DNA from: Marinomonas algicola | GTDB taxonomy: Bacteria > Pseudomonadota > Gammaproteobacteria > Pseudomonadales > Marinomonadaceae | DNA: 64,000 nt | Reading direction: 5' to 3' | Assembly (NCBI RefSeq): GCF_014805825.1 | Contig: NZ_CP061941.1 | Span: 2,852,001-2,916,000, forward strand | Part shown: piece after piece, positions 47,162-57,335 of the stretch | How the letters are laid out: each line of letters opens with the position of its first letter | Position numbering within the stretch: position 1 is the first letter of the stretch | Program-made: the position numbers and the translations under genes | Notes under the pieces: generated by a model | The model's input: only the letters and a program-made list of their open reading frames with translations | Database searches by the model: none | Told to the model about the DNA's origin: nothing

Positions 47162-47179
47162 AGACTCGCCTTAAGTAGA

Positions 47180-47851
47180 TTAAAACTTTTTACCAAAACC
47201 TGAATAGTTGGAATGAGAAGAGTGATCGATAGAATCATCATAACTGGAGAACACATCTTCGTGTGGGAACAAATCTAGCGTTAAACTAAAAGACTCATTC
47301 GCTGGATCAATAGAATATTCTACACGCCTATTAACACCTTGAGTTGATCGTTCGTGCCACACTTTGACGGTCTTCGAGTTGCCTAATTCAATGATCACTT
47401 GCCCTTTTTCATCTGTCTTATAGGCCAATTCTTGATCAGCAACATAAACATAACCAATCATACTGTCATGAATATTACACCCAAGTATAACCAGACCTCT
47501 TTCATCAAATGGTATAGGGTTCGCTTGATTACCTTTATAGAGTTTTAGTTCAAAGGTTTTCGGCTTTGAAAAACTGTACACGCTGTGTCGAATGTCATCA
47601 CTGTTTGGAAAAGACACTAACTGGCCCTTTTGTACCACCAACACTCTAGGCACAAACTCGACATCAATTTGATCCATAATAGCGATTTGATCAGGAACCA
47701 GAATCCTTTTATCCGACTTAACACTTAAGACCGCATTTCTGACTGGCTGACCCTCATTATCCAATATCGTGATTGTCGTTTGAGCACCTACTGTTTGAGC
47801 AAATATTAAGGACAAAACAAAGAGCCGAATAGGATTTATTACGTTAAACAT
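47180..47851 (-). CDS. Cupredoxin-like protein (annotated in relatives as methylamine utilization protein)
   Basis: The 223-residue precursor has a signal peptide (1-24), a cupredoxin fold with His in DDIRHSVYSF and a Cys-His-Met cluster in LGCNIHDSMIGYVYV (the type-1 copper ligands), and a C-terminal beta domain. It is exported and should bind one copper. It is the first gene of a three-gene operon (cupredoxin, DUF3034, globin). No methylamine dehydrogenase is present, so the name in relatives is not a function here. Confidence 0.82.
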   Translation of the reverse strand: MFNVINPIRLFVLSLIFAQTVGAQTTITILDNEGQPVRNAVLSVKSDKRILVPDQIAIMDQIDVEFVPRVLVVQKGQLVSFPNSDDIRHSVYSFSKPKTFELKLYKGNQANPIPFDERGLVILGCNIHDSMIGYVYVADQELAYKTDEKGQVIIELGNSKTVKVWHERSTQGVNRRVEYSIDPANESFSLTLDLFPHEDVFSSYDDSIDHSSHSNYSGFGKKF

Positions 47852-48015
47852 CTTTACTCCATAATACGATTGAATGCATTTAGGTTCTTACGTTTCCAAT
47901 TATCTTTCATCTTAACAATCCTTTACCAAATGTACATTTCATAATCCCCTTTTCGATGCCAATATACTAGGTAGAACATTTAAAAAAGTGAACTTGAATA
48001 CCTACAACATAATGA

Positions 48016-49128
48016 ATGGTGTGCAGAATGTCTACAAACAAACCTACTGTGCTAATAGTAGATGATGAATCCATAAACATTAGTATTTTAATGTCTTTTT
48101 TAAAAACGGATTACCGAATTATTGCGGCAAAAAATGGCCATCAAGCACTTGACAGACTAACAGATGCAATTCCTCCCGATATAATCTTACTGGATGTTGT
48201 TATGCCTGAGATGGATGGTTATGAAGTCTGTAAAAAAATAAAAGACAACCCTGTAACTCAACATATTCCTGTTATTTTTATCTCATCTAAAAATAACCAT
48301 ATTGACGAAACCAATGGCTTTGAAATGGGTGCAGCAGATTACATAACCAAACCAATTTCTCCGCCAATTGTCTTATCGCGAATAAAAACACACCTTAATT
48401 TGGCTCGTGTTAGACAATTACTGGTTTCACAGAATCATCTACTAGAAGAGACCATCAAACAACGAACAAAAGAACTTACTCAGACTCAAGACATTACTAT
48501 ATTAGCACTCGCAACCTTAGCTGAAACACGCGACAATGAAACGGGCAACCACATTAGAAGAACACAAAATTACGTCAAAGCACTTGCAATAGAATTAGCC
48601 AAGAACCCTAAACACAATGAATTTCTAACGCCCGAGAATATTGACCTGCTATTTAAATCCGCACCTTTGCATGACATCGGAAAAGTTGGCATTCCCGACA
48701 ACATCCTTCTGAAGCCTGGAAAGCTTTCTACAGATGAGTTCCATATAATGAAAGATCACGCCTCTCTCGGAAATGAGGCACTTTCAAAAGCTGAGCAATT
48801 ACTAGGAAATGGTAATATATCGTTTTTAAGGTTTGCTCGTGAAATAGCGTCAGGCCACCACGAGAAATGGGATGGCTCAGGATATCCTAAAGGCTTATCA
48901 GGTGAGGAAATCCCATTCTCGGCAAGACTGATGGCCGTTGCAGATGTGTACGATGCCCTCATTAGTAAACGAGTATATAAACCTGCGTTTACTCATAGCA
49001 AAGCCGTGAGCATCATTATTGAAGGATCTGGAAAGCACTTCGACCCTGAGATAGTCAATGCATTTTTAAAGATTGAAAAACAATTTGTCGACATTGCAAA
49101 GTGCTTTTCAGATGGAGATCAAGTTTGA
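48016..49128 (+). CDS. Response regulator with HD-GYP c-di-GMP phosphodiesterase domain
   Basis: The 370-residue protein has a receiver domain (about 10-125; ILLDVVMPEMDGYEV with acceptor D) and an HD-GYP domain (about 160-350; HDIGKVGIPDNILLKPGKL, HHEKWDGSGYPKGLSG, with the HD and GYP residues). It should hydrolyse c-di-GMP on phosphorylation. The start is uncertain: ATG 48028 is as likely. It converges exactly on the broken hybrid kinase (stop codons adjacent at 49128/49129) and could be its former output partner. Confidence 0.9.
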   Translation: MVCRMSTNKPTVLIVDDESINISILMSFLKTDYRIIAAKNGHQALDRLTDAIPPDIILLDVVMPEMDGYEVCKKIKDNPVTQHIPVIFISSKNNHIDETNGFEMGAADYITKPISPPIVLSRIKTHLNLARVRQLLVSQNHLLEETIKQRTKELTQTQDITILALATLAETRDNETGNHIRRTQNYVKALAIELAKNPKHNEFLTPENIDLLFKSAPLHDIGKVGIPDNILLKPGKLSTDEFHIMKDHASLGNEALSKAEQLLGNGNISFLRFAREIASGHHEKWDGSGYPKGLSGEEIPFSARLMAVADVYDALISKRVYKPAFTHSKAVSIIIEGSGKHFDPEIVNAFLKIEKQFVDIAKCFSDGDQV

Positions 49129-50381
49129 TTAATTTTTCCCATCAGAAATAAAATAAACAGTCTCTTTAGCCGATTCAAACTCCATGTTTTCAATTTGTTC
49201 AATGAGCACTATCACTCGATCGTCATCTGAATAATGTTTTAGTTCAGCAATACAGTCTAAGCAAGTTAAATCACCTATCTGAAGTAACGGTACTAAGTTC
49301 ATTAGTATCGATTGCAGCGGTCTTTTTTTCTCCGACTTGCCATCCGTGAGTAACAACACTTCATGACGGCGAATATCAGCAAGCTTTCTTTCAAACTTCT
49401 TAATAACAACATTCAACTTTTGAAGCTGAGAGGACAAGACAGCTCGATCCCTTTCATTTTCCATTTCAGACAGCAGAGCGCCAATTTCTTGAACGCCTAA
49501 ATTAAAAGATACGCCTTTAAGGTTATGACACAAGTCTTTCTTATGAGAGGTATTTCCTAAAAAAATATTTTTTTCTAACTGAGTGTACCCCTCCTTTAAT
49601 TCACCAACATACCGTAATAGAAGAGAATAAAATCGGTTAACATCATTATTAACATTAGGCATAGCTAAATTGGTATCGATACCAGCTTGCCGCAAAGCGC
49701 TCAATACACTGGAGTATTGTCCATAGTCTAGCGGTGTTGGAGATTGCTTTTCTGAATTAGTCGTATTTTCAAAAAAAACCTCATCATCAAGAGCGTCTAA
49801 TTGTCTCTTTACCACATTAAATAAATTAACCGGATTGATTGGCTTGCTAATAAAACCACGCATGCCAATACTTTTAATGTATTCTTTATCATTTCCCAAT
49901 ATATTCGCTGTCATAGCGATGATGGGAGGTGCTTTTGATCCTAGCTCTTTTATAATAATCTTAGTTGCTTCATACCCATCCATAATAGGCATTTGAATAT
50001 CCATCAAGATAATATCAAAAGAAAAAAGTTTGATTTTACCCGTAGCGTCCTTACCATCACTAGAGCAAACAACATACATCCCTCTTTCCTCTAATAATTC
50101 CAGTAAAATAGTTGTATTTATTTCATTATCTTCAACTAGAAGTACCTTTTTACCGGAAAAGTCAAAGTCATAAAGCTCTGTATTATTAGAAATTTTATGC
50201 GTTGAAAGTATACGATTTAAATTATCTATTAGACTTTTAGGTGTAAAAACATAATTCAAAAAATAACCATTAAAATAATCATCAACTATGTATTCACGAC
50301 CGATTATGTTTTCACAAAAAACAATGTAAGGAATTGATTTAGAAGAAAAATCCAACCCTAAAAAGCCCGAATTCAAGTCCG
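49129..50381 (-). pseudogene. 3' half of a hybrid histidine kinase cut by an IS30-type element
   Basis: From the insertion at 50381 the frame continues through the second half of a degenerate receiver, a full receiver (about residues 75-195 of the 415-residue fragment; IILMDIQMPIMDGYEA) and an HPT domain (about 275-355; NTSHKKDLCHNLKGVSF with H). The fragment has only TTG-type starts just inside the junction and no RBS. It belongs with 51435-53114. Confidence 0.85.
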
Positions 50382-51434
50382 AAGTGCGACACTTTTCATT
50401 TCAAGCAGCCAAACACATCTTTTTAAAAATAACGGCTGGTTGCTTGAACCCTAAACACTTCCTTGGACGATGGTTTATTCGTCTCATCGCGAAATGTATT
50501 CTCTCTTCTGTAACACTTCTTAAATCAGTGCCTTTGGGCACATACTGTCTTAGAAGGCCGTTACTATTTTCATTCGCTCCACGCTCCCAAGAGCTATATG
50601 GATGAGCAAAATACACTTTCGTATCTAATGCTTTAGCTATCTTAGCGTGATAGGCAAACTCTCGACCATTATCTGCTGTGATCGTGTGCACATGATCTTT
50701 AAAAGGCATCAATAACTCTATGGTAGCCTGAGTCACATCTTTGGCTGACTTTGAGTTCACTTTCTTTATCAGGTAAAAGCGCGTCTTTCTTTCCAATAAA
50801 GTAACGATGGACCCCGTTCCATTCTTGCCTAAAACAGTGTCTATTTCCCAATCACCAAAACGCTTTTTTGTCTCCACAATGACTGGGCGCTCATCAATAG
50901 AGACTTTTTTTTAATCACTTCTGCTTTCGTTCGCTGTCCTTTCCTGTAGCGTTTTTTTCCTTGCCTCAAATGACGATAAAGCGTCCCTTTGTTTCTTTTG
51001 TCATCATGGATATATTGATAAATCCATTCATGACTAACAGGAACTCCGCAGTTTTTAAGTACGTTAGAGACTTGCTCAGGGCTCCAGTCGATTTCAATTA
51101 AAATACGAATAAAATCAATGGTCTCTGATGATATTCGATACTTAGCGGATGTCTTTCGCCTTATCAAGCATGCTCTTTGAGCTTTATCAGGACAATATCC
51201 TGTTGCTTTTTTATTCCGCTTTAGCTCACGATAAATCGTAGCTCTATGGCAATTAAGTGCACGTGCTATATTTGAAACTGATATTTCTTGCCCTAAAAGA
51301 GCTGAAATCTGGTATCTTTTGCCTTCGGTCAACTGCTGATAATTCATGTTGGTACTGCTTAGTTTTGTGGTGAAAAGAAGTGTACCAACTTCAGCAGTTG
51401 GCTTCTTCTACACCTGATTTGCAGTGTCGCACTT
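50382..51434 (-). mobile_element. IS30-family insertion sequence, 1053 bp
   Basis: The element is bounded by 12-bp perfect inverted repeats AAGTGCGACACT (50382-50393) and AGTGTCGCACTT (51423-51434). It contains one transposase in two frames. The flanks (TCCG left, ATTA right) show no target duplication, so either the copy arrived with a flanking deletion or the duplication has decayed. The insertion splits a hybrid kinase gene. Confidence 0.88.
50401..51347 (-). CDS. IS30-family transposase in two frames (possible -1 frameshift)
   Basis: The 5' frame (from 51347) encodes the N-terminal HTH domains (IARALNCHRATIYRELKRNKK) to about residue 150. The 3' frame (to 50401) carries the DDE catalytic core: WEIDTVLG, ITADNGREF and GANENSNGLLRQY. 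The frames meet at an A8 run (minus strand, 50912-50905) that contains the -1 slippery heptamer A-AAA-AAG in the right register. Reading back one base yields a full-size IS30 transposase. An ordinary frameshift mutation is the alternative. Confidence 0.8.
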
Positions 51435-53114
51435 ATTATCTGAATTTAGGAAGTATTCCTTTAAAAAAACATCATAGTTTAAAATGATAACGACATCTAA
51501 AAAATCACTTGAATTCAAATCATTACTATCTGTTAATTTAACCGCATCATACCCATACAAACACAGGAGTTCATTAACTCCATCTTTAAAGCCTACCAGA
51601 CCAATTTTTTTAGATTTTTTTATGATGTCGTCATTAACTTCACTATCCGTTGAAGTTTCTTGACAAGGTTTGATATTAGCTTTTTTTAAAGGCAGTTCAA
51701 CGGTAAAAACAGTCCCTTTTCCAAACTCACTGTCCACATAGATATTACCCTGCATCAAGTCAACAAATCGTTTGCAAATGGCCAACCCCAGACCTGTCCC
51801 ACCGTATTTACGCGTGGTTGTTGTGTCAGCTTGACTAAAAGAATCAAAAATAATCTCGGTATAACCTTTGTCCATGCCAATTCCAGTATCGGACACAACG
51901 ATTTTCAATAATGTATTATCATCAGTTTTAACATCATATTCATTATTTCTCGGGGAATCAGATGAAATACCAACACGAACCTCTCCTGTATGAGTAAATT
52001 TGACCGCATTACTCACTAAGTTAAGCAACAGTTGATTTATTCTAAGTGGGTCACCTAAATAGTTATCCGGTAAATTAAAATCTCTTTCGATAAAAAAAAG
52101 AATGCCCTTTTCTTTGGCCTTAATACTATTTAAGTCATAAATACTATCTAAAATATCATCTAAAGAAAATATGCGTTCTTCAAGCTCAAGCTTGCCAGCT
52201 TCAACTTTTGAAAGATCTAATATGTCATTAATAATGAGTAACAAGTTATTCGCTGACTCCTGAATTTTATCTAAATACTCATTTTGTTTTTCATCAAGTT
52301 TTGTATTGCCAAGCAGATAGCCAAGTCCCATTATACCATTCATAGGTGTTCTAATTTCATGGCTCATCGTGGCTAAGAAATCACTTTTGGCTTGGGTCGC
52401 TTTCTCGGATTTCTTCAATGCTTCGTTTAAATTAACAGACAGTTCTCTTTCAATTAAATACGATTTGTTAATGGCTTTTTTTTGTTTAAAAAGAGAAATA
52501 ATGATTAATGGAATTGTAACAATAAGAAATAAAAGAAGTAAAATCAAAAGACTAAATAGAGAGGTCAAAGAATCCCTTCTTTCAACTTTCTGTACCGCTC
52601 TATTTTCCAATATTCCAGACATCATAATTTCTGTTGCTTGACGTATTTTCTTAATCTCACCGTTAATATAAGAAATATCTTCTCTGGACAGGTGATTTTT
52701 AGAAAATAGAACCGCATCAATGCCATTCAGTAAGCGGATAACGTCATTAAGTTTGGTTAAAGAATCGGGGATTTTTAAGATGATTTTTTTTAACTTACCG
52801 CTATTTAGAATATTCGCACGGCTGAATAAAATTTCAAACCGAACATGAACTGATTCCAACGTAGATTCATTAGATTCAAATAGAGACAATTCATTAGAGA
52901 GTTTATAGGATTCTAACTCTAACGTATAAGAGGCCCAAACCTCATTTTCGTTAGCAGGATTGGTTATTACCCGCTGTTCTTCATATATCAAAAAAAGTAA
53001 ACCAATACTTAATACAAAAAAAAGGCTACTGATTGTTATCAAATAACCAGCATGTAGCTTTCTCAATACAACAACGCGTAAAAAATAGCCCAGTTTCGAT
53101 TTAAAACCAAACAT
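51435..53114 (-). pseudogene. 5' half of the IS-split hybrid histidine kinase
   Basis: The fragment has TM1 (about 24-44), a periplasmic region (45-190), TM2 (190-213), HisKA (about 245-310; ATMSHEIRTPMNG), HATPase (about 355-475; DTGIGMDKG, GGTGLGLAICKR) and the start of a degenerate receiver before reaching the insertion. Translation would run into IS sequence and stop at 51408. With 49129-50381 the intact gene would encode about 980 residues: sensor-HisKA-HATPase-REC*-REC-HPT. It lies 6 bp after a periplasmic molybdopterin-fold protein, its probable ligand partner. Confidence 0.86.
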
Positions 53115-53120
53115 AGGCGT

Positions 53121-53636
53121 CTACTGAATACTAATAGACTTAACTTGCCATACAGAGCGATTATGGATTACCTCATTTTGCAGCTCAGAGAATTCATCAA
53201 AGGGATAAATAACAAACAGTGGACCCTTATCTCTAATTCTCAGCATTTTCCCATTTTTCTTCATCGCAAGAAGAACGTTATATTTATCCAAGTCTTCAAT
53301 GGGCATATTGGCACTGTAATCGTTTAAAGCGGTAATTTTTAGCAAAGTCCCACCGGTTGAGCCTACCGTTTTTAATACATCCTTAATAAGAACACCTTCA
53401 AAGGTATTCACACCATCTGTCCAAGGCGTAGTAGTGACACTTTTTTTAAGACCGATGGCATTAAGCATAGTAAGATCAAACTCCGCTTTACCATCAGGGT
53501 TATTCGTAAACTGAAGATGGCCTGTCACAGTAAGTAGAACAGGGCCTACCGGTTTCATCAATTCAGCGCCATAAGAAAACACCGAGGAGAATCCTAGAAT
53601 CAAGATGGTTAAAAAACGCAATGTAAGTGAGCTCAT
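53121..53636 (-). CDS. Periplasmic molybdopterin-oxidoreductase-fold protein without Mo-ligand cysteine
   Basis: The 171-residue precursor has a signal peptide (1-23) and a small sulfite-oxidase/YedY-like molybdopterin-binding domain (about 35-165; LTVTGHL start, FEGVLIKDVLKTVG, DKGPLFVIYPFDE). The protein contains no cysteine at all, so it cannot hold molybdenum as the enzymes do. It is directly upstream of a sensor kinase, which suggests a signalling co-receptor. This is inference from context. Confidence 0.75.
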   Translation of the reverse strand: MSSLTLRFLTILILGFSSVFSYGAELMKPVGPVLLTVTGHLQFTNNPDGKAEFDLTMLNAIGLKKSVTTTPWTDGVNTFEGVLIKDVLKTVGSTGGTLLKITALNDYSANMPIEDLDKYNVLLAMKKNGKMLRIRDKGPLFVIYPFDEFSELQNEVIHNRSVWQVKSISIQ

Positions 53637-53974
53637 ATTATTTTCCTGACGTTATTTTCACTAAGAATATACACTTTTCTCAGCCTTTATTTGTTGTAAA
53701 TATGTAAGTACGCTATCTCATTTCTACGCCTTTGAGTTAAACCCCATTATCACAATATGGAAAAATAGGATTACATAACACCTTAATACGGCCTATTTAT
53801 ACTCGAATATAAGGTCGCTCACTTCCAATTGGGTATCACGTTCTATTTTCCCAAAAAAAGACCCGTTGCAAAATGGACCCTATTTATCATTGGGTTATTC
53901 ATTCCGCTACTGGTCTTAGTGTCGTTGTTTCTACTGGTATTGTTTTATTCTTAGGGAGTATTAGCGAATAAGCC
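53637..53974. other. 338-bp gap with one doubtful small membrane ORF
   Basis: At 53829-53954 (+) a TTG-started frame of 41 codons encodes a short basic stretch (FPKKRPVAKW) and a strongly hydrophobic tail (LLVLVSLFLLVLF). No RBS is visible. It may be a small membrane protein or the tail of a lost gene. No other feature was found. Confidence 0.3.
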
Positions 53975-55189
53975 TTATCTTCCCAAAGACTGAAGATAGG
54001 TTTCTAATTCAGCCATACCTGTTGGGAGATCCACTTTTACACCGAGGTCTCTCATGGTGCAACCAAGTGCGTGCAGCGCTCTAAACAAGTTATGCTCTCT
54101 ACACTGCTCCCCCATTTGCCCAATACGCACTATTGGTTGCCCAAATGAGCCAGCTATCTCCACTTTATGCTTATGAGAGATATGGTGACAAATATCATTG
54201 GCCGTTAGTCCGTCAGGAATGACAATACCAACCACTGAGTTTAAACGAGATTCAGGCGGCACAAATAACTCTAACCCCATCCCTTCAATACCGTGCTGTA
54301 AAGCCAAAGAACAACGTAGATGTCTTTGAAAGCGCGTTTCTAGTGTCTCTTCGCACACTAATTTTAATGCTTCATGTATCGCCATTATGCCAGAAACAGG
54401 TGCCGTGTAATGATAACCGTTGTTGTGCCAAAAGTTTTCAGCAAGCTTGGCATCTAAACACCATTGCACTACGGGCTCTTTACGTAATTTAATTTTACGC
54501 CAGGCCAATTCAGAAAAGGCAAGTAGCGAGACTCCGGGAATAGAAGATAAACCCTTTTGACCGCCGGTTATAACAGCATCAACCTGCCATTCATCCATTT
54601 TTAAGGGCATGGTACTTAAGGTACAAACAGCATCAACAACAAGCAAACAATCGTATTCTTTTGCCAATTGGCCGATTTCTTTTAGATAAATATTATAAAC
54701 CGTATTAGAAGTCTCACCTTGCACCATGGTGATAATCTTAGGTCTCACTTTCTCTATATGCGCTTTTACCCAATCTGGATCAGCGGCTTCTTTAACTGGG
54801 GTGACGACTTCTGTAACAATACCCCCAACTCGAGCCGCCATTTGAGCCATTCTGTTACTAAAAAAGCCATTAGAAATACTTAAAACACGATCATTTGGCT
54901 CAACCAAGTTCGCCGCGGCCATTTCCATCGCCGCTGATCCAGGTCCGGCGACCCCAAGCACCCATTTTGAGTTGGTTTGAAAAACATAACGCGTCATTGA
55001 TTTCACTTGATCAATCACATGAGACATGGTTTCACCAAGATGATTAATGACCACAGAGTTCGCTTTAGCGACTCGCTCGGGGATAGGAACAGGGCCCGCT
55101 CCCATCATCAATAAAGGCTCTTGAGGTAAAATATCATGTAAAGAACGCACATCAGGGCAAGGAACAGAAGAAACGATAAATTCACTCAT
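53975..55189 (-). CDS. Class V aminotransferase (alanine-glyoxylate/serine-pyruvate type)
   Basis: The 404-residue PLP enzyme has the fold-type I class V pattern: GPGSAAMEMA, HxETSNTVYN-like QGETSN, VVDAVCTLSTMP and the PLP lysine K212 in TGGQKGLSS. It probably converts glyoxylate and alanine to glycine and pyruvate, or acts on a related 2-aminoethylphosphonate-type substrate. It is a single-gene unit with about 250 bp of AT-rich sequence upstream. Confidence 0.88.
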   Translation of the reverse strand: MSEFIVSSVPCPDVRSLHDILPQEPLLMMGAGPVPIPERVAKANSVVINHLGETMSHVIDQVKSMTRYVFQTNSKWVLGVAGPGSAAMEMAAANLVEPNDRVLSISNGFFSNRMAQMAARVGGIVTEVVTPVKEAADPDWVKAHIEKVRPKIITMVQGETSNTVYNIYLKEIGQLAKEYDCLLVVDAVCTLSTMPLKMDEWQVDAVITGGQKGLSSIPGVSLLAFSELAWRKIKLRKEPVVQWCLDAKLAENFWHNNGYHYTAPVSGIMAIHEALKLVCEETLETRFQRHLRCSLALQHGIEGMGLELFVPPESRLNSVVGIVIPDGLTANDICHHISHKHKVEIAGSFGQPIVRIGQMGEQCREHNLFRALHALGCTMRDLGVKVDLPTGMAELETYLQSLGR

Positions 55190-55446
55190 GGGTAAAACAG
55201 CCTATAACATAATTTTTTTAAGGTTGGACAGTATAAAATATCGATATTTTGCGTTATGCAAAATATTATTCTAAAAGTATACGCTTTTATCATTTTAAAG
55301 CAGAGAGTCTTTTAGCAAAAAAGTCACAAACACCCCAATCAATTAAAATTCCATTACATCCCTCTATTTATCCTTGTTATACGCAGTGTTTTTTACTTTT
55401 GCCTATGGGATAATTAACCCTAAATTAAACAGCAAAGAGAACAGTC

Positions 55447-55872
55447 ATGATTACATGCGGTGTAGAAATTAAAAGCAACGAAGCGATTCTTTGCTTACTA
55501 TCAAAAGACAGGGGGTTATTCCAAATTATCGATTGTCGCCAAATTCGCATACCTCTTGTTCAGTCCGAAGACACTGAAGCAATGAGGAAGTATCAATTCA
55601 CATTGAAAAAACTGTTTGAAGACTACAAAGTAAATCAAGTTGCCATTAAAGAACGACCAACTAAAGGAAAGTTTGCGGGGTCGTCTGCTGGTTTTAAAAT
55701 AGAGGCCGCTATTCAATTAATCGATTCTGTTGATGTGACGCTTATTAGCACTAACGAGCTAAAGGAATCGATAAAAGCAAATCCATTTCCAATACCTTTT
55801 TCTGATACCGGCTTAAGAGCGTTTCAAGAAGGTGCGTTCTCTGTCGCTTATGCAGTAAGTAGCGAACGTTAA
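55447..55872 (+). CDS. DUF3010-family protein
   Basis: The 141-residue protein has an RNase H-like nuclease look: an N-terminal GVEIKSNEAILCLL strand-turn-strand, KERPTKGKFAGSSAGFKIEAAIQLI in the middle (given in part), and acidic residues in strands 1 and 3. Family function is unknown to me. RBS AAAGAGAACA lies close to the ATG. No operon partner. Confidence 0.72.
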   Translation: MITCGVEIKSNEAILCLLSKDRGLFQIIDCRQIRIPLVQSEDTEAMRKYQFTLKKLFEDYKVNQVAIKERPTKGKFAGSSAGFKIEAAIQLIDSVDVTLISTNELKESIKANPFPIPFSDTGLRAFQEGAFSVAYAVSSER

Positions 55873-55951
55873 TTTGACGGATGGATTGTGCTTACACACA
55901 GTTCATCCGCAAAACACTAAGCCGCTTCGCCTTTATGCAACAGTAAAGCGA

Positions 55952-56833
55952 TTAAACGATTTTTTTGGAAAAAAGGACCATTAGCACGCCTCCAAGAATA
56001 AACGATGACGATAACAACACATGTAAACTAAAGGCTTCACCAACGAAAAACACACCACCAATTGCCGCAAGGACAGGTACCAAGAGCTGCAATACGGCGG
56101 GAGTTGTACCTTTTAGTAAGGGCAAAATAGAATACCAAATGGCATAACCTAAACCTGACGCAAGCACACCAGACGCAAGAGCAAAGATCACCCCCGTAAC
56201 GGTTAGTGACAATGCATCAAATGTGGCAACGAACAGGAAAATCAAAGCTGGGAGCGTCCGAACAAAATTTCCTAGAGTGTCCTCCAATGGTTTTTTCGAC
56301 GATTTGCCATTCATACTGTAAAACCCCCAAGCGACACCAGAAGCGGTCATTAAGAGAAAACCTTCCAATGATGGAGACGTAATCGTTGGTGACACTAAAT
56401 AAACAAAGCCAGAGAACGCGATTATCACACCACACCACTCACTTCTTGATAGTCGCCCTCCCATTAGTATATTGGTCAAAATCATGGTTATCTGCACCGC
56501 TGCAAACAAGATCAAAGCACCCAGACCTGTCTCTAATGTAAGGTAGGCATAAGAAAACGAAAGGGCATATATAAATAAATAAAACGCACCTTTCCAACTT
56601 CCAAACTGCATCAAGGTTCGATAACTCTCTGTCTTTTTTGTTGATTTATTTAACAGCAACCAAAGAATAATTAAGGTGATCGTCCCAGAAAATAAACGAA
56701 TGAGGGTAAATCCAGACGCATCGATCACACCAGCGCCTAGCGCCAAACGACAAAAAATTGAGTTTGCAGCAAAGGCAACTAAAGCCAACACCGTGCCAAG
56801 CACTAATTTTATTACTTTGTTATTAAGAATCAC
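55952..56833 (-). CDS. EamA/DMT-superfamily transporter
   Basis: The 293-residue integral membrane protein has ten helices in two EamA repeats, each with the G-x-x-F/Y-A-x-N-x-x-x-R pattern (LALVAFAANSIFCRLAL at the start). DMT proteins export amino acids, amines or metabolites. The substrate cannot be told. Confidence 0.87.
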   Translation of the reverse strand: MILNNKVIKLVLGTVLALVAFAANSIFCRLALGAGVIDASGFTLIRLFSGTITLIILWLLLNKSTKKTESYRTLMQFGSWKGAFYLFIYALSFSYAYLTLETGLGALILFAAVQITMILTNILMGGRLSRSEWCGVIIAFSGFVYLVSPTITSPSLEGFLLMTASGVAWGFYSMNGKSSKKPLEDTLGNFVRTLPALIFLFVATFDALSLTVTGVIFALASGVLASGLGYAIWYSILPLLKGTTPAVLQLLVPVLAAIGGVFFVGEAFSLHVLLSSSFILGGVLMVLFSKKIV

Positions 56834-57335
56834 ATTGCATCCAAGTATTTTTAATAGCGATTTTTTTACGGGTTACATTTGATTGAAAAAGTGACCTAAA
56901 GTTCACCATCGTTTTAGCATTTTTTTGAGGTAGTTCTCAACCCGCCCTTACTAAACGATTCAGTTGATTTAACATCACCCTATCGCCGATAATATTTTTA
57001 TGTGCTAAGTCGGGGGAATTCGCTTTATAAAGGGGGGTCTAAGATCCAGTAAGCTGAAAAATTTAGGACTCTTGGCCAGTATGCCAGATCAACCTGTGAA
57101 CTTACATTTAGTAACATTTCTTTCATTTATAAAAAACATATTTAGTACAAAAATAAAACTCAAGTTTACACATCCTCTGCCGATGTGCTTAATGAAGTGC
57201 ATGCCTAATATCAAGAAATTAAAGCAATTTTGATATAAATTCTTCTTAAAAGCGTGTATTCATTAAGCTAGACCAGATAGCCTTAATTATTAAGATTGAC
57301 GAATAGATTTATTCTATCAAACAAAAGGTACTTTT
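56834..57335. other. 502-bp AT-rich gap upstream of the DUF4402 cluster
   Basis: I see no gene. The position and length suggest the control region of the following secretion cluster, but no clear consensus promoter could be assigned. Confidence 0.4.

Noticed and set aside
50384..50605. 73-codon plus-strand ORF at the IS30 end
   Set aside because: It is the antisense of the transposase 3' end and has no features of its own.
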